Shown here: positions 33,641-43,598 of the stretch, one piece after another | Position numbering within the stretch: the stretch's first letter is position 1 | How the letters are laid out: each line of letters starts with the position of its first letter | Assembly (NCBI GenBank): GCA_942492815.1 | Contig: OW818658.1 | Coordinates: forward strand, 5,642,001-5,706,000 | Source of the DNA: JAEUWI01 sp942492815 | GTDB taxonomy: Bacteria > Hydrogenedentota > Hydrogenedentia > Hydrogenedentales > JAEUWI01 | DNA: 64,000 bases | Reading direction: 5' to 3' | Notes under the pieces: generated by a model | The model's database searches: none | Told to the model about the DNA's origin: nothing | The model's input: only the letters and a program-made list of their open reading frames with translations | Position numbers and translations under genes: made by a program

Positions 33641-36286
33641 ATGAACACTACCACACAACAATACGCCAAAAAAGCCCTCCTTTCATCAACCTTGTTTCTA
33701 CCCGCCCTGGCCGCCGCGCTCTGGGCGGGCGGACTGGCGGGAACACAGAGCTTCCTTGCGGTGCTGCTGGCCATCGGACTGGCCTTGGGCGCTTTCTGCT
33801 TCCTGCGGCGCCATGACGATCTGATGCACGATTTCTTCCTGCCGATCTTGCTCTTTGCGGCCCTCGGCGCCATGTCGTGGGCGGTGCGGGGTTCGTCGGG
33901 CTATGGCTCGGCCAAGGGCTGCATTTTCGCGGGCGTGCTCTGGGGCGCGGCGTGGTGGTTCATCGCGCGCAATCCCGCCGGACCGCCCGCGCGGCGCTAT
34001 GCCTCGGGCTGGGTCATTCTGGCGCTGGCATTGGGCATCGGCCTCTCCGGTGCGCGCGGCTGGGCCCAGTGGTCCAATTTTTTCGCGGGCGAGCTTCAGA
34101 CCAGTACCGACCCCTACGCAAGCGTACCGATTGCCCCGATCCATGGCTTCGTGTGGCTCTTCATCGCGGGCATGCCCTGGGCCGGAATTGGCGCGTGTCT
34201 CCTGGCCTGGACAGGTGCGGAGAAGCCCCTGGCCGCATGGCAGTGGTCGGTCCGTCTTTTCTGCGCCTTTGGCGGCGCCTACTTCGCCTCGTGGCTTTTT
34301 GAGACCTATCCGCAATGGTTCCTGCCGCTCTACGACACCATGAAGGACCGCTACGCGGACGCCGATGCCAACCCGAATCTGCAACGCGTCATCAATGACA
34401 ATGGCGCGGCCCTCCGGCATCTCGGTTTCTATCTCGGTTGCCTGCTCTTTGAGCTGGGCCGTCGCGACTGGAAGAACGTGACACTGATTACGTCCGTCGG
34501 TGTAGTAAACGGCCTGGGCTGGTCGCTTCTTCAAAACTGGCATTGGGCGAAGGCGCTCTGGCCAAACATGGAGAACCTCTGGCGCGGCTGGGAGACTTCC
34601 GGCGGCATCAGCATCGGAATTGCCCTCGGGCTGGCCTACTATCTCGTGAACCGGCGCAGCACCCCCTGCGCGTGCGTGAAAGCACCGGCGCACAACGGGT
34701 TCCCAATCTTCGGCGTCTGCTCCATGAGCTTCATGACGGTAATCCTCCTCTGGTACGTCGTGGCCAATGCAGGCAGCCTCTTCAGCGCGGAGTGGGCGGC
34801 GCACGCGCCCTTCTGCGCCGTGCTCCTCTATGGCCTGGGCCTCTATTTCTGGCGGCTGCGCGCCACCTTGGTGGGCACGGCGGAATCGAGCGAGTCCGCC
34901 ATTCCAAAGCTCGGCACCTGGGCCATCCACTTCGGGCTCATGGCCCTCGTCGCCTGGTTCATGATGGGGCCACTGGAGTTCCTCGGTACACCCAAACCCA
35001 CCACACCATGGTGGGCTCGCTTTGATTACCTTTTCGTCGGAGCCACTGGACTCTATGGCAGCCTGTTTTTCGTCACGGTCCTCTGGAAGACCCTCACCGT
35101 CCGACCCGAGGAAAAGGAAAGTATTGCGCCCTTCTTCCAGCGTTACCCCAACCTGGACTGGCTCGCCGTCTATCTTTCCCTGACGATCATCGCTTGCAGC
35201 TTCCTTCGCGGGGAGATGCCGGCGTGGAAAGGCTGGCTCTGGATCGCTCAGGAGACGCCGCCCGCCTGGATCGGGTCCCTTGGCCTGGCCTGCCTGGTCC
35301 TCTTCGGCGTGGTCTGGTGCGCCTTCAGTTACTTCAGTCCCCGCGAGGGTGATGGCGGACTGGATCGCTTCGCCGTGCAACTCGGGCTGCTCTTCGGCCT
35401 GGGCCTGTCCTTGAAGAACGGTACGAGGGGCTGGGCCAATAACCATCTGGATGGCGACGAGGACATGTGGGGCGATCTCTACTGGCGCTATATCGGCCCC
35501 GCAGTGCTGCTGGTATTGGTGGTGATTGTCGGCCTGGCCCTGATGCGACGCTTCATGGCCCCGAAGGAGGGCGACCGGGTGCCGCACGCCTGGGCCTTCA
35601 TGGTGCTCGTGCTCGTGGTGCAGAATACTCTGGCCCAAGTGGTGACCGGACCGCTTACGAACTGGAATGAGGCGATCTTCAACCTTTACTACGTGTTGCT
35701 CTTCTTCCTGACGGCGACCATTCTCTATCACTATCACTTTATCCAGACGTGGGTGCCCTTCCTCGTGGCCGGTATTGAAGGCGACGAGAATGACGATCTG
35801 GAGGCCGCCGAAACATCCGAGCCTTCGGGCGTTATTGCGGACGATGTGGATGAAGAGCCTATCGCTGAATTCGCAGAACCGGCAGACGAGGAAATCGCGC
35901 AAGTAGTCGACGACGAAATCCACGACGAAGAGTCGCCGGTGGATACGGTCGGAGAAGAAGTCGTCCCGGACGAAAACGAAGAGGGCCCGGAACTGTCGCC
36001 GGAGGCCCAATCGCCCGAGGAAGAATTCAGCGACGCCCTGGACGAGGAAGTGGACAGGGAGCAGGCTGGCATGGAGAATGTGGAGCAGGAGGAACCCGAA
36101 GCGGAAGTCGACGACGCCGATGAGGAAAACGCTCCGGAAGCACCGGTCGAGGCCATCGGCATGGCCGACGATGACGATGAAGCAGACCTCGATGGAGTGC
36201 CCATGTTTGACGAGGATGAATTGCCAACCGAAACCGTGGAAGATGAGAATCGGGACGGCGAGCCGGGGCCATCCCGCGCCTCTTAG
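33641..36286 (+). CDS. Polytopic membrane protein with long acidic tail, function unknown
   Basis: An 881-aa integral membrane protein with more than a dozen hydrophobic segments over residues ~15-700 (for example FLAVLLAIGLALGAF, GCIFAGVLWGAAWWFI, GFVWLFIAGMPWAGIG and WKGWLWIAQETPPAW). I recognise no family. From about residue 705 the protein is a soluble, strongly acidic tail of ~175 residues rich in E and D (EEPIAEFAEPADEEIAQ, DEENAPEAP). The ATG at 33641 is chosen; a GTG nine bases upstream is possible and no good ribosome site is seen for either. Convergent with the GH-like gene at 36310. Confidence 0.8.
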   Translation: MNTTTQQYAKKALLSSTLFLPALAAALWAGGLAGTQSFLAVLLAIGLALGAFCFLRRHDDLMHDFFLPILLFAALGAMSWAVRGSSGYGSAKGCIFAGVLWGAAWWFIARNPAGPPARRYASGWVILALALGIGLSGARGWAQWSNFFAGELQTSTDPYASVPIAPIHGFVWLFIAGMPWAGIGACLLAWTGAEKPLAAWQWSVRLFCAFGGAYFASWLFETYPQWFLPLYDTMKDRYADADANPNLQRVINDNGAALRHLGFYLGCLLFELGRRDWKNVTLITSVGVVNGLGWSLLQNWHWAKALWPNMENLWRGWETSGGISIGIALGLAYYLVNRRSTPCACVKAPAHNGFPIFGVCSMSFMTVILLWYVVANAGSLFSAEWAAHAPFCAVLLYGLGLYFWRLRATLVGTAESSESAIPKLGTWAIHFGLMALVAWFMMGPLEFLGTPKPTTPWWARFDYLFVGATGLYGSLFFVTVLWKTLTVRPEEKESIAPFFQRYPNLDWLAVYLSLTIIACSFLRGEMPAWKGWLWIAQETPPAWIGSLGLACLVLFGVVWCAFSYFSPREGDGGLDRFAVQLGLLFGLGLSLKNGTRGWANNHLDGDEDMWGDLYWRYIGPAVLLVLVVIVGLALMRRFMAPKEGDRVPHAWAFMVLVLVVQNTLAQVVTGPLTNWNEAIFNLYYVLLFFLTATILYHYHFIQTWVPFLVAGIEGDENDDLEAAETSEPSGVIADDVDEEPIAEFAEPADEEIAQVVDDEIHDEESPVDTVGEEVVPDENEEGPELSPEAQSPEEEFSDALDEEVDREQAGMENVEQEEPEAEVDDADEENAPEAPVEAIGMADDDDEADLDGVPMFDEDELPTETVEDENRDGEPGPSRAS

Positions 36287-36309
36287 TCCGCGGGACGGCC
36301 CCGTGTCGC

Positions 36310-38616
36310 TTATTGCTCGGCTTTCACCATCGGCGTCGAATTTTTGAGCAGCCAGGCCTCGGCGAGGCGAGGCTGGTAGCGCCAGTTCACTCCTTCCAGC
36401 CGGTTGTCGTCGAAGGTCACGCTGAGTTTGCCATCCTTCACGAGTTCCGCAGGCACGGGGAATTCTTTCAAGGCGGGCGCTTCGGTCTCATAGTAGGACG
36501 CCGTCAACTCCTGCCCGTCGGCCCGCGGCTTCAGTTCGCCGAATCCGGAAAAGCGAAGGATATACGTCGCGGTGGGATCGAGATCCGCGTACTCCAGCGA
36601 GCCTGGCGTGCCACTGACCAGCCAGGAAAGGCGCAGGCGGCTCATGCCATTGTCCCACCACCAGTACGAACCCGAATCGCCCAGGCGTTCGGGATGGCGC
36701 ACGACGCGGGGGCTTTCGACCACGTTGCCGATGTCGTCGTAGAAGCTGCCGGGGCCGGGATTCTCCCAGGCGCGTAATTCTTCCAGCCGCGCCCAGCGCT
36801 CTTCGAGCGTGGGCCGCGTGGAGACCTTGTGGAACTCATCTTCAAGCCAGAACCGGTTGTTCAGCGGGTAGTCCATGAAATCGAGCATGCATGCACGCTG
36901 GGGGTGAATCGCGTGGTATTTCTCCACACTCGACTGAAACTTTATCGTGGTGTAAAGATCGTCAAACAGCTTGATAAGCCGATTGCGAAGATCCTGGCGC
37001 ACGGGGTCGGTCACAGCGCGCTGCAGGATTGCTTCGGCGGTTTTCATCGCCTCGGTGGGCAGGAGTCCTTCTTTCGCCGCCAGTGCCGTCAAAGCCTCCT
37101 GCTCCAGCCCTGTTTCATAGGCGAGGCGTTCGCGCTGGTAGGCGTCGTAATAGGCCCGGGCCAGCAGCATCTGCCAGCGCCAGTCGTCTTTCAATTCAGG
37201 ACGGGCCTTTTCCAGCTTTTGCCAGGACGCCAGCGTCACCGGCACGCCCGTGTTGTCGCGCAGGGCGCCCTGCCAGTTCTGCTCCAGGGCCAGAATGCCA
37301 TCGGCGATTTTCTCCGCCGACGCCGGGCTGAAGAAACAGCGGGCATAGTCCACCAGCAACGCGCGGGGCTGCTGCTTTGAGTTCCACGCCAAGCCGCTCC
37401 AGATGGCCTTGTTCACGTCGTCGTGGCATCCGTCGGAATAGCTCAGGAAACCTTCAGTATGGGGAGCGGTCTTCGCGAAAACGTCGGCATAGAACAGGGG
37501 CCGGGGATTGATGGGCTCGCGCCCGGCCGTGAGGGCGAAAACCTGATCGAGATTCAACTCGGGATACTGGCAGCGCACCACGTGGGTGATATCGGGATAG
37601 TCCCGCAGCTTGTAACGGGCATCGATACGCGCACGCAAATCGGGCAGCGGCGGGCTGCCCGGACCGGCCACCACGCCGCCGAGCCACTCGGGCTTGTGCT
37701 CGTCGAGCCACTTGAAGAAGTACTCCTGTTTCTCCCCCTCGAAACCCTGAAGCGACATCCAGATTTTCGCATTGGGGTGATACTTCGGCAGGATCTTTGA
37801 GAGGTCTTCCAGAAATGGCATCACCTCCTTCGGGTGATTGTCGCCGGGGTCGCCGCCGGGAAAGAAGATGGCATCGAGGCGCGGGCAATCCTTGTAGAAC
37901 GCTTCATGAAACTCGAGGGCGGCTTTTCGCTTTTCCGCATCGAGGAGGTCGAAGTCGGCGGGCGTCCACACCCAATAGTCCACATCGTATTTGTCGCAGA
38001 TCTTCGCCATTACCCGGTTCATCTCGGGGCGGCTGAGTGGCATGATGGGTGTGGGGCGTTCATCTTGGAAGGGGATGTTCTCCACGCAGTTCGTGCCAAA
38101 GAAGGCCATTTCGCGGATGTACTGATCGAAGGTCTTCTCATCCCACGCATCGTAGCTGTTGGCCTGTGCGCGGTAGCCAAGCTGATGTCCACGGATGGCG
38201 TACTCGGGCACCTGGGTTGTGTTGAGCGGCGCGGCCAGCAGCACCCGGCCCTTCGACCAGTCCAGGGTGCGGAGCAGGTGACCGACGCCGAAAAGCGCTC
38301 CGCGACGGCCCTGCGCCGCCACGGTGATACGCGGCGGCGCGCCTTCGGCGGTGCCAATCTTGAATCCTTCCTCGCCAACGGCATCTTCGGGTGTCGCGGG
38401 GACGAATGCGATGGAACCCTGGGCGCCCGGCGCGGCAGTGACCGGCCAGTCGACTCCCGTGCGCTTTGCGATTTCTTCTGAGAGCACCTGCGCGGGAATG
38501 GCGAATTCTTCATTGCCAGAAGCGACCACGATGGTGATTTTATTGAGGCTGGCCTGCGATGCGTGGACGTGGAACGAGGCGAGGGCGAGTGAGACAATTA
38601 GAACGGTTCGTATCAT
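36310..38616 (-). CDS. Secreted glycoside-hydrolase-like TIM-barrel protein (paralogue 1)
   Basis: A 768-aa exported protein with a signal peptide ending at VHAS. The N-terminal ~120 residues look like the GH20b/alpha-glucuronidase N-domain (ITIVVASGNEEFAIPAQVLSEEI, GALFGVGHLLRTLDW). The barrel follows with YAIRGHQLGYRAQANSYDAW, FGTNCVENIPFQ, then a strand DAIFFPGGDPGDNHP, where acidic residues could be catalytic. The helical C-terminal part and a final beta-domain end with WRYQPRLAEAWLLK. It is strongly similar to the next gene (38748-41033). Likely an exo-acting glycosidase; exact GH family and substrate are not known. AAAGG lies upstream of the ATG. Confidence 0.8.
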   Translation of the reverse strand: MIRTVLIVSLALASFHVHASQASLNKITIVVASGNEEFAIPAQVLSEEIAKRTGVDWPVTAAPGAQGSIAFVPATPEDAVGEEGFKIGTAEGAPPRITVAAQGRRGALFGVGHLLRTLDWSKGRVLLAAPLNTTQVPEYAIRGHQLGYRAQANSYDAWDEKTFDQYIREMAFFGTNCVENIPFQDERPTPIMPLSRPEMNRVMAKICDKYDVDYWVWTPADFDLLDAEKRKAALEFHEAFYKDCPRLDAIFFPGGDPGDNHPKEVMPFLEDLSKILPKYHPNAKIWMSLQGFEGEKQEYFFKWLDEHKPEWLGGVVAGPGSPPLPDLRARIDARYKLRDYPDITHVVRCQYPELNLDQVFALTAGREPINPRPLFYADVFAKTAPHTEGFLSYSDGCHDDVNKAIWSGLAWNSKQQPRALLVDYARCFFSPASAEKIADGILALEQNWQGALRDNTGVPVTLASWQKLEKARPELKDDWRWQMLLARAYYDAYQRERLAYETGLEQEALTALAAKEGLLPTEAMKTAEAILQRAVTDPVRQDLRNRLIKLFDDLYTTIKFQSSVEKYHAIHPQRACMLDFMDYPLNNRFWLEDEFHKVSTRPTLEERWARLEELRAWENPGPGSFYDDIGNVVESPRVVRHPERLGDSGSYWWWDNGMSRLRLSWLVSGTPGSLEYADLDPTATYILRFSGFGELKPRADGQELTASYYETEAPALKEFPVPAELVKDGKLSVTFDDNRLEGVNWRYQPRLAEAWLLKNSTPMVKAEQ

Positions 38617-38707
38617 GCGATATACCTTTCTCTGCTGTATCAGGGCTTTAATTTACGATTCAGGATAAGGCAAGCAAACGACGGATGTGCCACGCGATCC
38701 GCGCTGC

Positions 38708-38731
38708 GTCCACACGGTCCACTCTGTCCAC
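38708..38731. repeat. Single arm of a TGGAC-type period-9 repeat
   Basis: GTCCAC starts at 38708, 38717 and 38726, exactly every 9 bp, between paralogues 1 and 2. It matches the right arm of the hairpin at 12027-12112, but no inverted partner is seen nearby. Confidence 0.6.
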
Positions 38732-38747
38732 AAACTCCATGCGACAT

Positions 38748-41033
38748 TCACTGCTTGATCAGCCAAGCCTCCGCGAGCCGGGGCTGCTGGCGCCAGTTCA
38801 CGCCGGGAAGTTGTTCCCTTTCGGGCATCACCAGCAGCGTCCCATCGGCGATCAGCTCTTTCGGCACGGGGTATTCTTTGATGTCGCCATTTTCCTTTCC
38901 ATAGCGCGTGGCGGCCAATTCCTGCTCGTCCGCCTTCACCTTCAGGTCGCCAAAGCCGGAAAAGCGCAACACATAGGAGGCCGCCGGATCGAGGCGCTCA
39001 TACTTCACTCCGTCGCGCGGCCACGAGGTCACCTGCCACGACAGACGCGTACGGCTGTAGCCTTCGTCCCACCAGGCGAAGCCGCCGCTCATGGGCAAGG
39101 TGCCGAATTCGCGGACGACATGCGGGTCTTTCGAGAGGTTGCCCAAGTCATCATAAAAGCTGCCGGGACCCGGATTCTCCCAGGTGCGGAGCTCCTCCAG
39201 GCGGGCCCATTGGGCTGCCTCGTCCGGCAATTCGGCGACTTTCTTGAACTCATCCTCCAGCCACCAGCGGTTGTTTAACGGGTAATTGAGGAATTCCAGG
39301 CTGCACCCGCGCTCCGGGCTGCTGCCGCCATACTTTTTCATGTCCGACTGCAGGGCGATGGACTTGAAGAGGTCGTCGTAGAGCTGGATGATGCGTTCCT
39401 CAAATCCGCGCTCATCGGAGTGGGTGAAAATTTTAAACGTATCGAGCGATTCCTTCATCGCCTCGGTCGGCGTGGGCGTATCGTCGGTCTTCGTGAGGCA
39501 GGCAAGCGCCGAGCGCTCCCAGTGCTGATCCGAGAAGTATCGATCTCGCGTGTAAGCGTCGTAGTACGCGCGCACCAGGAACATCTGCCAGCGCCAGTTG
39601 TCCTCCAACTCCGGGTGGGCCGCTTCGAGATCCTGCCAGAGCGCCAGCGTGCCCTCAATTGCACCGTTGTGGCGAATGGGCCCGTCCCAGTTTTTCTCCA
39701 GCGCGAAAAGGCCCTCCGCCGCCTTCACCGCCGCGTCCGCACCGAAGAAGGTCCGGCAGTAATCGATCATGATGTCGCGTGGGTCCTGCGTGGATTCCCA
39801 GGCGAGCTGATTCCAGAGTGCCTTGTGCGCGTCGTCGTGCACCCCGTCGGAATAGCTGATGAAGCCGTCGGTGTAGGGGGCGGTTCGCGCGTGGACCATG
39901 GTTTGAAACACGGGCCGCGCCATGACGCACTCACGGCCGAGGGTTAGCGCGAAGGCTTGATCGAGATTGACCACAGGGTATTGGCAGCGGACGATGTGGG
40001 TGATGTCCGGGTAATCGCGCAGCCGGTAGCGCTTGTCGAGCCGTGCGCGGATTTCGTTCAGCGGCGGGCTGCCGGGACCACCCACGACACCGCCGAGCCA
40101 CTCGGGCTTGTGCGCGTCGATCCAGGCGAACATGGCGTCCAGCTTTTCGCCGCGAAAACCCTGGGGGGAGATCCAGACCTTTGCATTGGGGTGGTGCTTC
40201 AAGAGCACCTTGGAGACGTCTTCCAGAAAGGGCATGACGTCGTCCGGGTGGTTGTCGCCGGGATCGCCCCCGGGGAAAAAGACGTGGTCCATGCGCGGGC
40301 AGTCGGTATAGAGTTGCTCATGGGCCTCCAAGGCCGCGGCGCGCCTGGCCGCGTCCTTCAAGTCGAAGTCCGCGGGTGTCCAGACCCAATAATCCTGATC
40401 ATACCGTGCACAAATCTCGCTCATGGCCTTGTTCATCTCACGTCGGCTGACTTTGAAATGCGGGCTGACCTGATCGTCTTGAAACGGTATGTTTTCAATA
40501 GCATTGTTGCCGAAGAGGGCCAGTTCTCGGATGTGCTGGTCGAACTGTTCGGGCGTCCAGGCGTCCCAACTGTTGGCCCGGGCACGATAGCCGAGCTGGT
40601 GGCCGCGAATGGCGTATTCGGGCCTCTCCGAGGCGTTTATGGGATGAATCTGCACTTCGCCCTTGCGCCAGTCCAGATGGCGGATAATATAGCCCACCCC
40701 AAAAAGCACGCCACGCGCGTCGGCCCCGACTATCCGCACGTGGTTCACCACCTCGTCCGTCGTGATGCTAAAGCCTTCCGGCCCCGGCGCGATGGCCGCA
40801 TCGATTGCCAACTCAAACGAGGGCTTTGAGTCGGGCGCTTCGTCGGCCCGCTTCCAGTTCAGTCCCGTTCGTTTTTCGACTTCCTCCTGGAGCACGGTCG
40901 CTGCTGTCTCCAAAGCCGTCGAGTCGCCGTGGACGACAATCGCAGCCTTGCTCACATCAGCGCCTTTGCTCCAGGTCACCGACGGCGTGATCATCAGCGC
41001 CACGGCCACCAAACCGCTCGAAAAAATCGTCAT
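38748..41033 (-). CDS. Secreted glycoside-hydrolase-like TIM-barrel protein (paralogue 2)
   Basis: A 761-aa exported protein, clearly a paralogue of 36310-38616. Equivalent blocks are GVLFGVGYIIRHLDW, YAIRGHQLGYRARANSWDAW, FGNNAIENIPFQ, WVWTPADFDL, HVFFPGGDPGDNHP and the end NWRQQPRLAEAWLIK. A signal peptide (MTIFSSGLVAVALMI, cleavage near TWSKG) precedes. It has the same N-domain, barrel, helical and C-terminal beta-domain layout. The two differ at many positions across the length, so the duplication is old and both copies are presumably used. Substrate unknown. It starts at ATG 41033, 53 bases after the third paralogue ends. Confidence 0.82.
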   Translation of the reverse strand: MTIFSSGLVAVALMITPSVTWSKGADVSKAAIVVHGDSTALETAATVLQEEVEKRTGLNWKRADEAPDSKPSFELAIDAAIAPGPEGFSITTDEVVNHVRIVGADARGVLFGVGYIIRHLDWRKGEVQIHPINASERPEYAIRGHQLGYRARANSWDAWTPEQFDQHIRELALFGNNAIENIPFQDDQVSPHFKVSRREMNKAMSEICARYDQDYWVWTPADFDLKDAARRAAALEAHEQLYTDCPRMDHVFFPGGDPGDNHPDDVMPFLEDVSKVLLKHHPNAKVWISPQGFRGEKLDAMFAWIDAHKPEWLGGVVGGPGSPPLNEIRARLDKRYRLRDYPDITHIVRCQYPVVNLDQAFALTLGRECVMARPVFQTMVHARTAPYTDGFISYSDGVHDDAHKALWNQLAWESTQDPRDIMIDYCRTFFGADAAVKAAEGLFALEKNWDGPIRHNGAIEGTLALWQDLEAAHPELEDNWRWQMFLVRAYYDAYTRDRYFSDQHWERSALACLTKTDDTPTPTEAMKESLDTFKIFTHSDERGFEERIIQLYDDLFKSIALQSDMKKYGGSSPERGCSLEFLNYPLNNRWWLEDEFKKVAELPDEAAQWARLEELRTWENPGPGSFYDDLGNLSKDPHVVREFGTLPMSGGFAWWDEGYSRTRLSWQVTSWPRDGVKYERLDPAASYVLRFSGFGDLKVKADEQELAATRYGKENGDIKEYPVPKELIADGTLLVMPEREQLPGVNWRQQPRLAEAWLIKQ

Positions 41034-41086
41034 TGCCTGCTTTCCCTGTCCACAACGTTTGCAACGCCCATCGGGTCAACCCGTGG

Positions 41087-43555
41087 CTATTTCCTGATGA
41101 GCCAGACCTCCGAAACCACCGTGCCCGCGGCACCCGCGCCCTTCTCAAATACCAAATCAAGCGCACCGTCGGCGGTGGCGCTCTGGGGCACGTCATACTC
41201 AAACTGCTGCGCAGTCGATATGGGGATTTCTACGTCGCGCGCAATATACTCTTCGTCGGCCAGCACGCTCTGGGTCCGCTTTGCGTCGGCGGGGACTTCG
41301 CTGCGCCGCATGCGCGGAGCCACCATGGTAATGCGCACGCGATACGTGGCGACTGGATCCAGTTCCGTGTAGCGAAAGGCGATGCCACGCGCCTCATCCC
41401 CGCCGTAGGCGATAGTGCTTTGGCTGGGCCGGTTGTTGGGATCCATGCGGGACGAAGCATCAAAGCTATTGCCCTTGACCAGATGGGGCTGGCGTTCCGG
41501 GTTCCCCGCGTCGTCGTAGAAGCCGCCGGGCCCCGGGTCTTCATAATGCGCGAGCTGGCGCAGGATTGCGGCTCGTGCGTCGCCGCTGGCGGCGGCTGCT
41601 GCTTCAAATTGCTTTGCGGTCCAGCCCAAGGCCGTAAGGGAATTGTCTACGGCAAAGTAGCCCTCATTGCGAAGACCCATCGTGCGCTCGCTGTCTTCAC
41701 CCAGGCGACGCGCCTCATCTTTCAACGCCGTCATATCGCCGGATTCTATGGGTTCCGCCATCAGGGCCTGGGCGCGCTCCACGGCCGTATCCGGCGCTTC
41801 CTTCGCCAGGGCCTGCAAGGTGGCGTCGCGGGCGATCTCGCCGCGCAGCTTCAACTGAAAGTACTTGTCCAGCGCCGCTTTCTGCATGTGGAGCATCCAG
41901 CGGAAATTGCCCTGCATGAGATTCGGCGGGATCTTCCACCCCGCCTCTTTCACCAACAGGTAGTACCGATCGACGCCGTCGTTGGAAGCGAGGGGTGCTT
42001 CCAGATTCTTCTCCAGTTGCAGCAGCGCCTCGGCCATGAGCGGGGCCGCTTCCGCGCCGAAATGGTAGGTGCAATATTCATTGAGCACGTCGTCCAGCGT
42101 GCGGTTCGGATTCCACAACAATCGATTCCACATGTACTGATGGAACTCGTCGTGGAAACCTTCGGAGTAGATGATGTCACCCTGGGAGAACGGCATGATG
42201 TCTTGAAAGATTCGATAGAACGCGGCGGGACGCGTGTGGAAGGTACGGCGATTGTAGGCCTTCATCAGGTGGGGATCGGGATGTTCCAGATTGTACTGGG
42301 AGCGAATCCAGTGGGACACGTCGCTGTAGTGGGTGATTGTCTGCTCTTGAGGCAGATTGTGAAGAATCTCCGCCAGGTAGCGGTTTACCGGACCGACGCC
42401 CGGATATTCCATGAGGTCCTCGCGGAGCTCATCGCGGAAGTAGCGGGAAAGCGCATTACTGCCGGGGCCATAGGCGATGCCCTGGACCCACGCGCGCGGC
42501 TCGGCGTTGAGGTAGGTGAAGATGGCCCGGTCGCCCTCATTGCTCAGATCCTGATTGGCAATCTCGATGATCGTGCCGGGATGATGCTTGAGCCAGATGG
42601 CGGCCACTTCCTCGCACAACTCGACAAAGGTCTTGCCCCAGGGCTCGCAGCGATCGCAACGGCATCCTCCGGGATCGCCCGCGTAGAAGCGAAGGATCTC
42701 ATGATTCTCCGTCCGCGCGAACTCTTCGTCCCATTGCTTCATCAACGCGGCACGGGCCTCGGGCACAGAGGGACACACCCAGTCGGTGCCCTCCCAGCCT
42801 TCCAGGCCGCCCGCCTTCCACGCCTCGGGTATTTCGCCGCGAAACTGGTTGGGGCGGTTCCCGCCCACAGTCATCAGGCCGAATTCGTGAAGGTAGTCGA
42901 ATTGCAGTCCGCCTGCATAGCCGATGTTGGCCCCGGAGAAGGCGAAGTCGAGGAAATAGTCCTGCCACTCTTTCGCGGTCCAGCCACGCGCGCCGGTCAA
43001 CTCGCGCATGGTGCCGCCCTGATTGGCGGAGGAGCCCCGATAGCGATAGGCGGGTGCGGCGCTCATGTCCACTTGCCCCAGCGCAACGTAATCCGCGCCA
43101 TAGGTCAACTGGCGAAGCACTTCACCCGCGGCATAGAGGACGCCGCGCGCGTCGGCCCCTTCCGCGATCAGCAGGGGCTTTTCATTAACCTCTACGAGCT
43201 TCAGCGCATAGCCCTCGGGGGCGGTGCGCGCTACGCCAGGTAAGACGAGCCCATGGCGATCCGCGAGTTCCTTGAAAATCCCGAAGCTGGTCGTTCGTCT
43301 TCCCAGGGCAATACACAGGTCCGCACCGGGGGGCCATTCGCTCGATACAGCCACTGTGACCCGGCTCCGGCGCGTGATGCGATCGCGCAGAATCTCCGCG
43401 ACGCGAGCCTCCTGCCCGTCCCCGCCGGACTCGCACACGATAGCGATGCTCGAAGCGCGAACTTCGGAAGCCTCCCCGGCCGCAGCACCGGATAAGATCA
43501 GCGCGGCGATTGCCGCTACCGCCGGAATCACTTGCCACATGACATTCCTGTTCAT
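41087..43555 (-). CDS. Secreted glycoside-hydrolase-like TIM-barrel protein (paralogue 3, divergent)
   Basis: An 822-aa exported protein with a signal peptide (MNRNVMWQVIPAVAAIAALIL). It shares the layout of paralogues 1 and 2 (GVLYAAGEVLRQL, YRYRGSSANQGG, a barrel, a helical part, then DPGPGGFYDDAGNPERQPHLV, where the others have NPGPGSFYDD). It differs at the putative active-site strand: YAGDPGGCRCDRC carries a CxCxxC motif in place of FFPGGDPGDNHP. That makes it a distant paralogue, perhaps with another specificity. AAGGA precedes ATG 43555. It heads the tandem triplet on the minus strand. Confidence 0.8.
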   Translation of the reverse strand: MNRNVMWQVIPAVAAIAALILSGAAAGEASEVRASSIAIVCESGGDGQEARVAEILRDRITRRSRVTVAVSSEWPPGADLCIALGRRTTSFGIFKELADRHGLVLPGVARTAPEGYALKLVEVNEKPLLIAEGADARGVLYAAGEVLRQLTYGADYVALGQVDMSAAPAYRYRGSSANQGGTMRELTGARGWTAKEWQDYFLDFAFSGANIGYAGGLQFDYLHEFGLMTVGGNRPNQFRGEIPEAWKAGGLEGWEGTDWVCPSVPEARAALMKQWDEEFARTENHEILRFYAGDPGGCRCDRCEPWGKTFVELCEEVAAIWLKHHPGTIIEIANQDLSNEGDRAIFTYLNAEPRAWVQGIAYGPGSNALSRYFRDELREDLMEYPGVGPVNRYLAEILHNLPQEQTITHYSDVSHWIRSQYNLEHPDPHLMKAYNRRTFHTRPAAFYRIFQDIMPFSQGDIIYSEGFHDEFHQYMWNRLLWNPNRTLDDVLNEYCTYHFGAEAAPLMAEALLQLEKNLEAPLASNDGVDRYYLLVKEAGWKIPPNLMQGNFRWMLHMQKAALDKYFQLKLRGEIARDATLQALAKEAPDTAVERAQALMAEPIESGDMTALKDEARRLGEDSERTMGLRNEGYFAVDNSLTALGWTAKQFEAAAAASGDARAAILRQLAHYEDPGPGGFYDDAGNPERQPHLVKGNSFDASSRMDPNNRPSQSTIAYGGDEARGIAFRYTELDPVATYRVRITMVAPRMRRSEVPADAKRTQSVLADEEYIARDVEIPISTAQQFEYDVPQSATADGALDLVFEKGAGAAGTVVSEVWLIRK

Positions 43556-43598
43556 AGGATATCCTTCACGTCGGCCAGACCTGGCCTGGTCCGTTTGC

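Noticed and set aside
41033..43243. 736-codon plus-strand open frame opposite GH paralogue 3
   Set aside because: The minus-strand gene has a signal peptide, ribosome site and paralogues; the plus frame has none of these.
36310..43555. Assembly artefact producing three copies of one GH gene
   Set aside because: The copies differ throughout and have different lengths and motifs, so they are genuine old duplicates.
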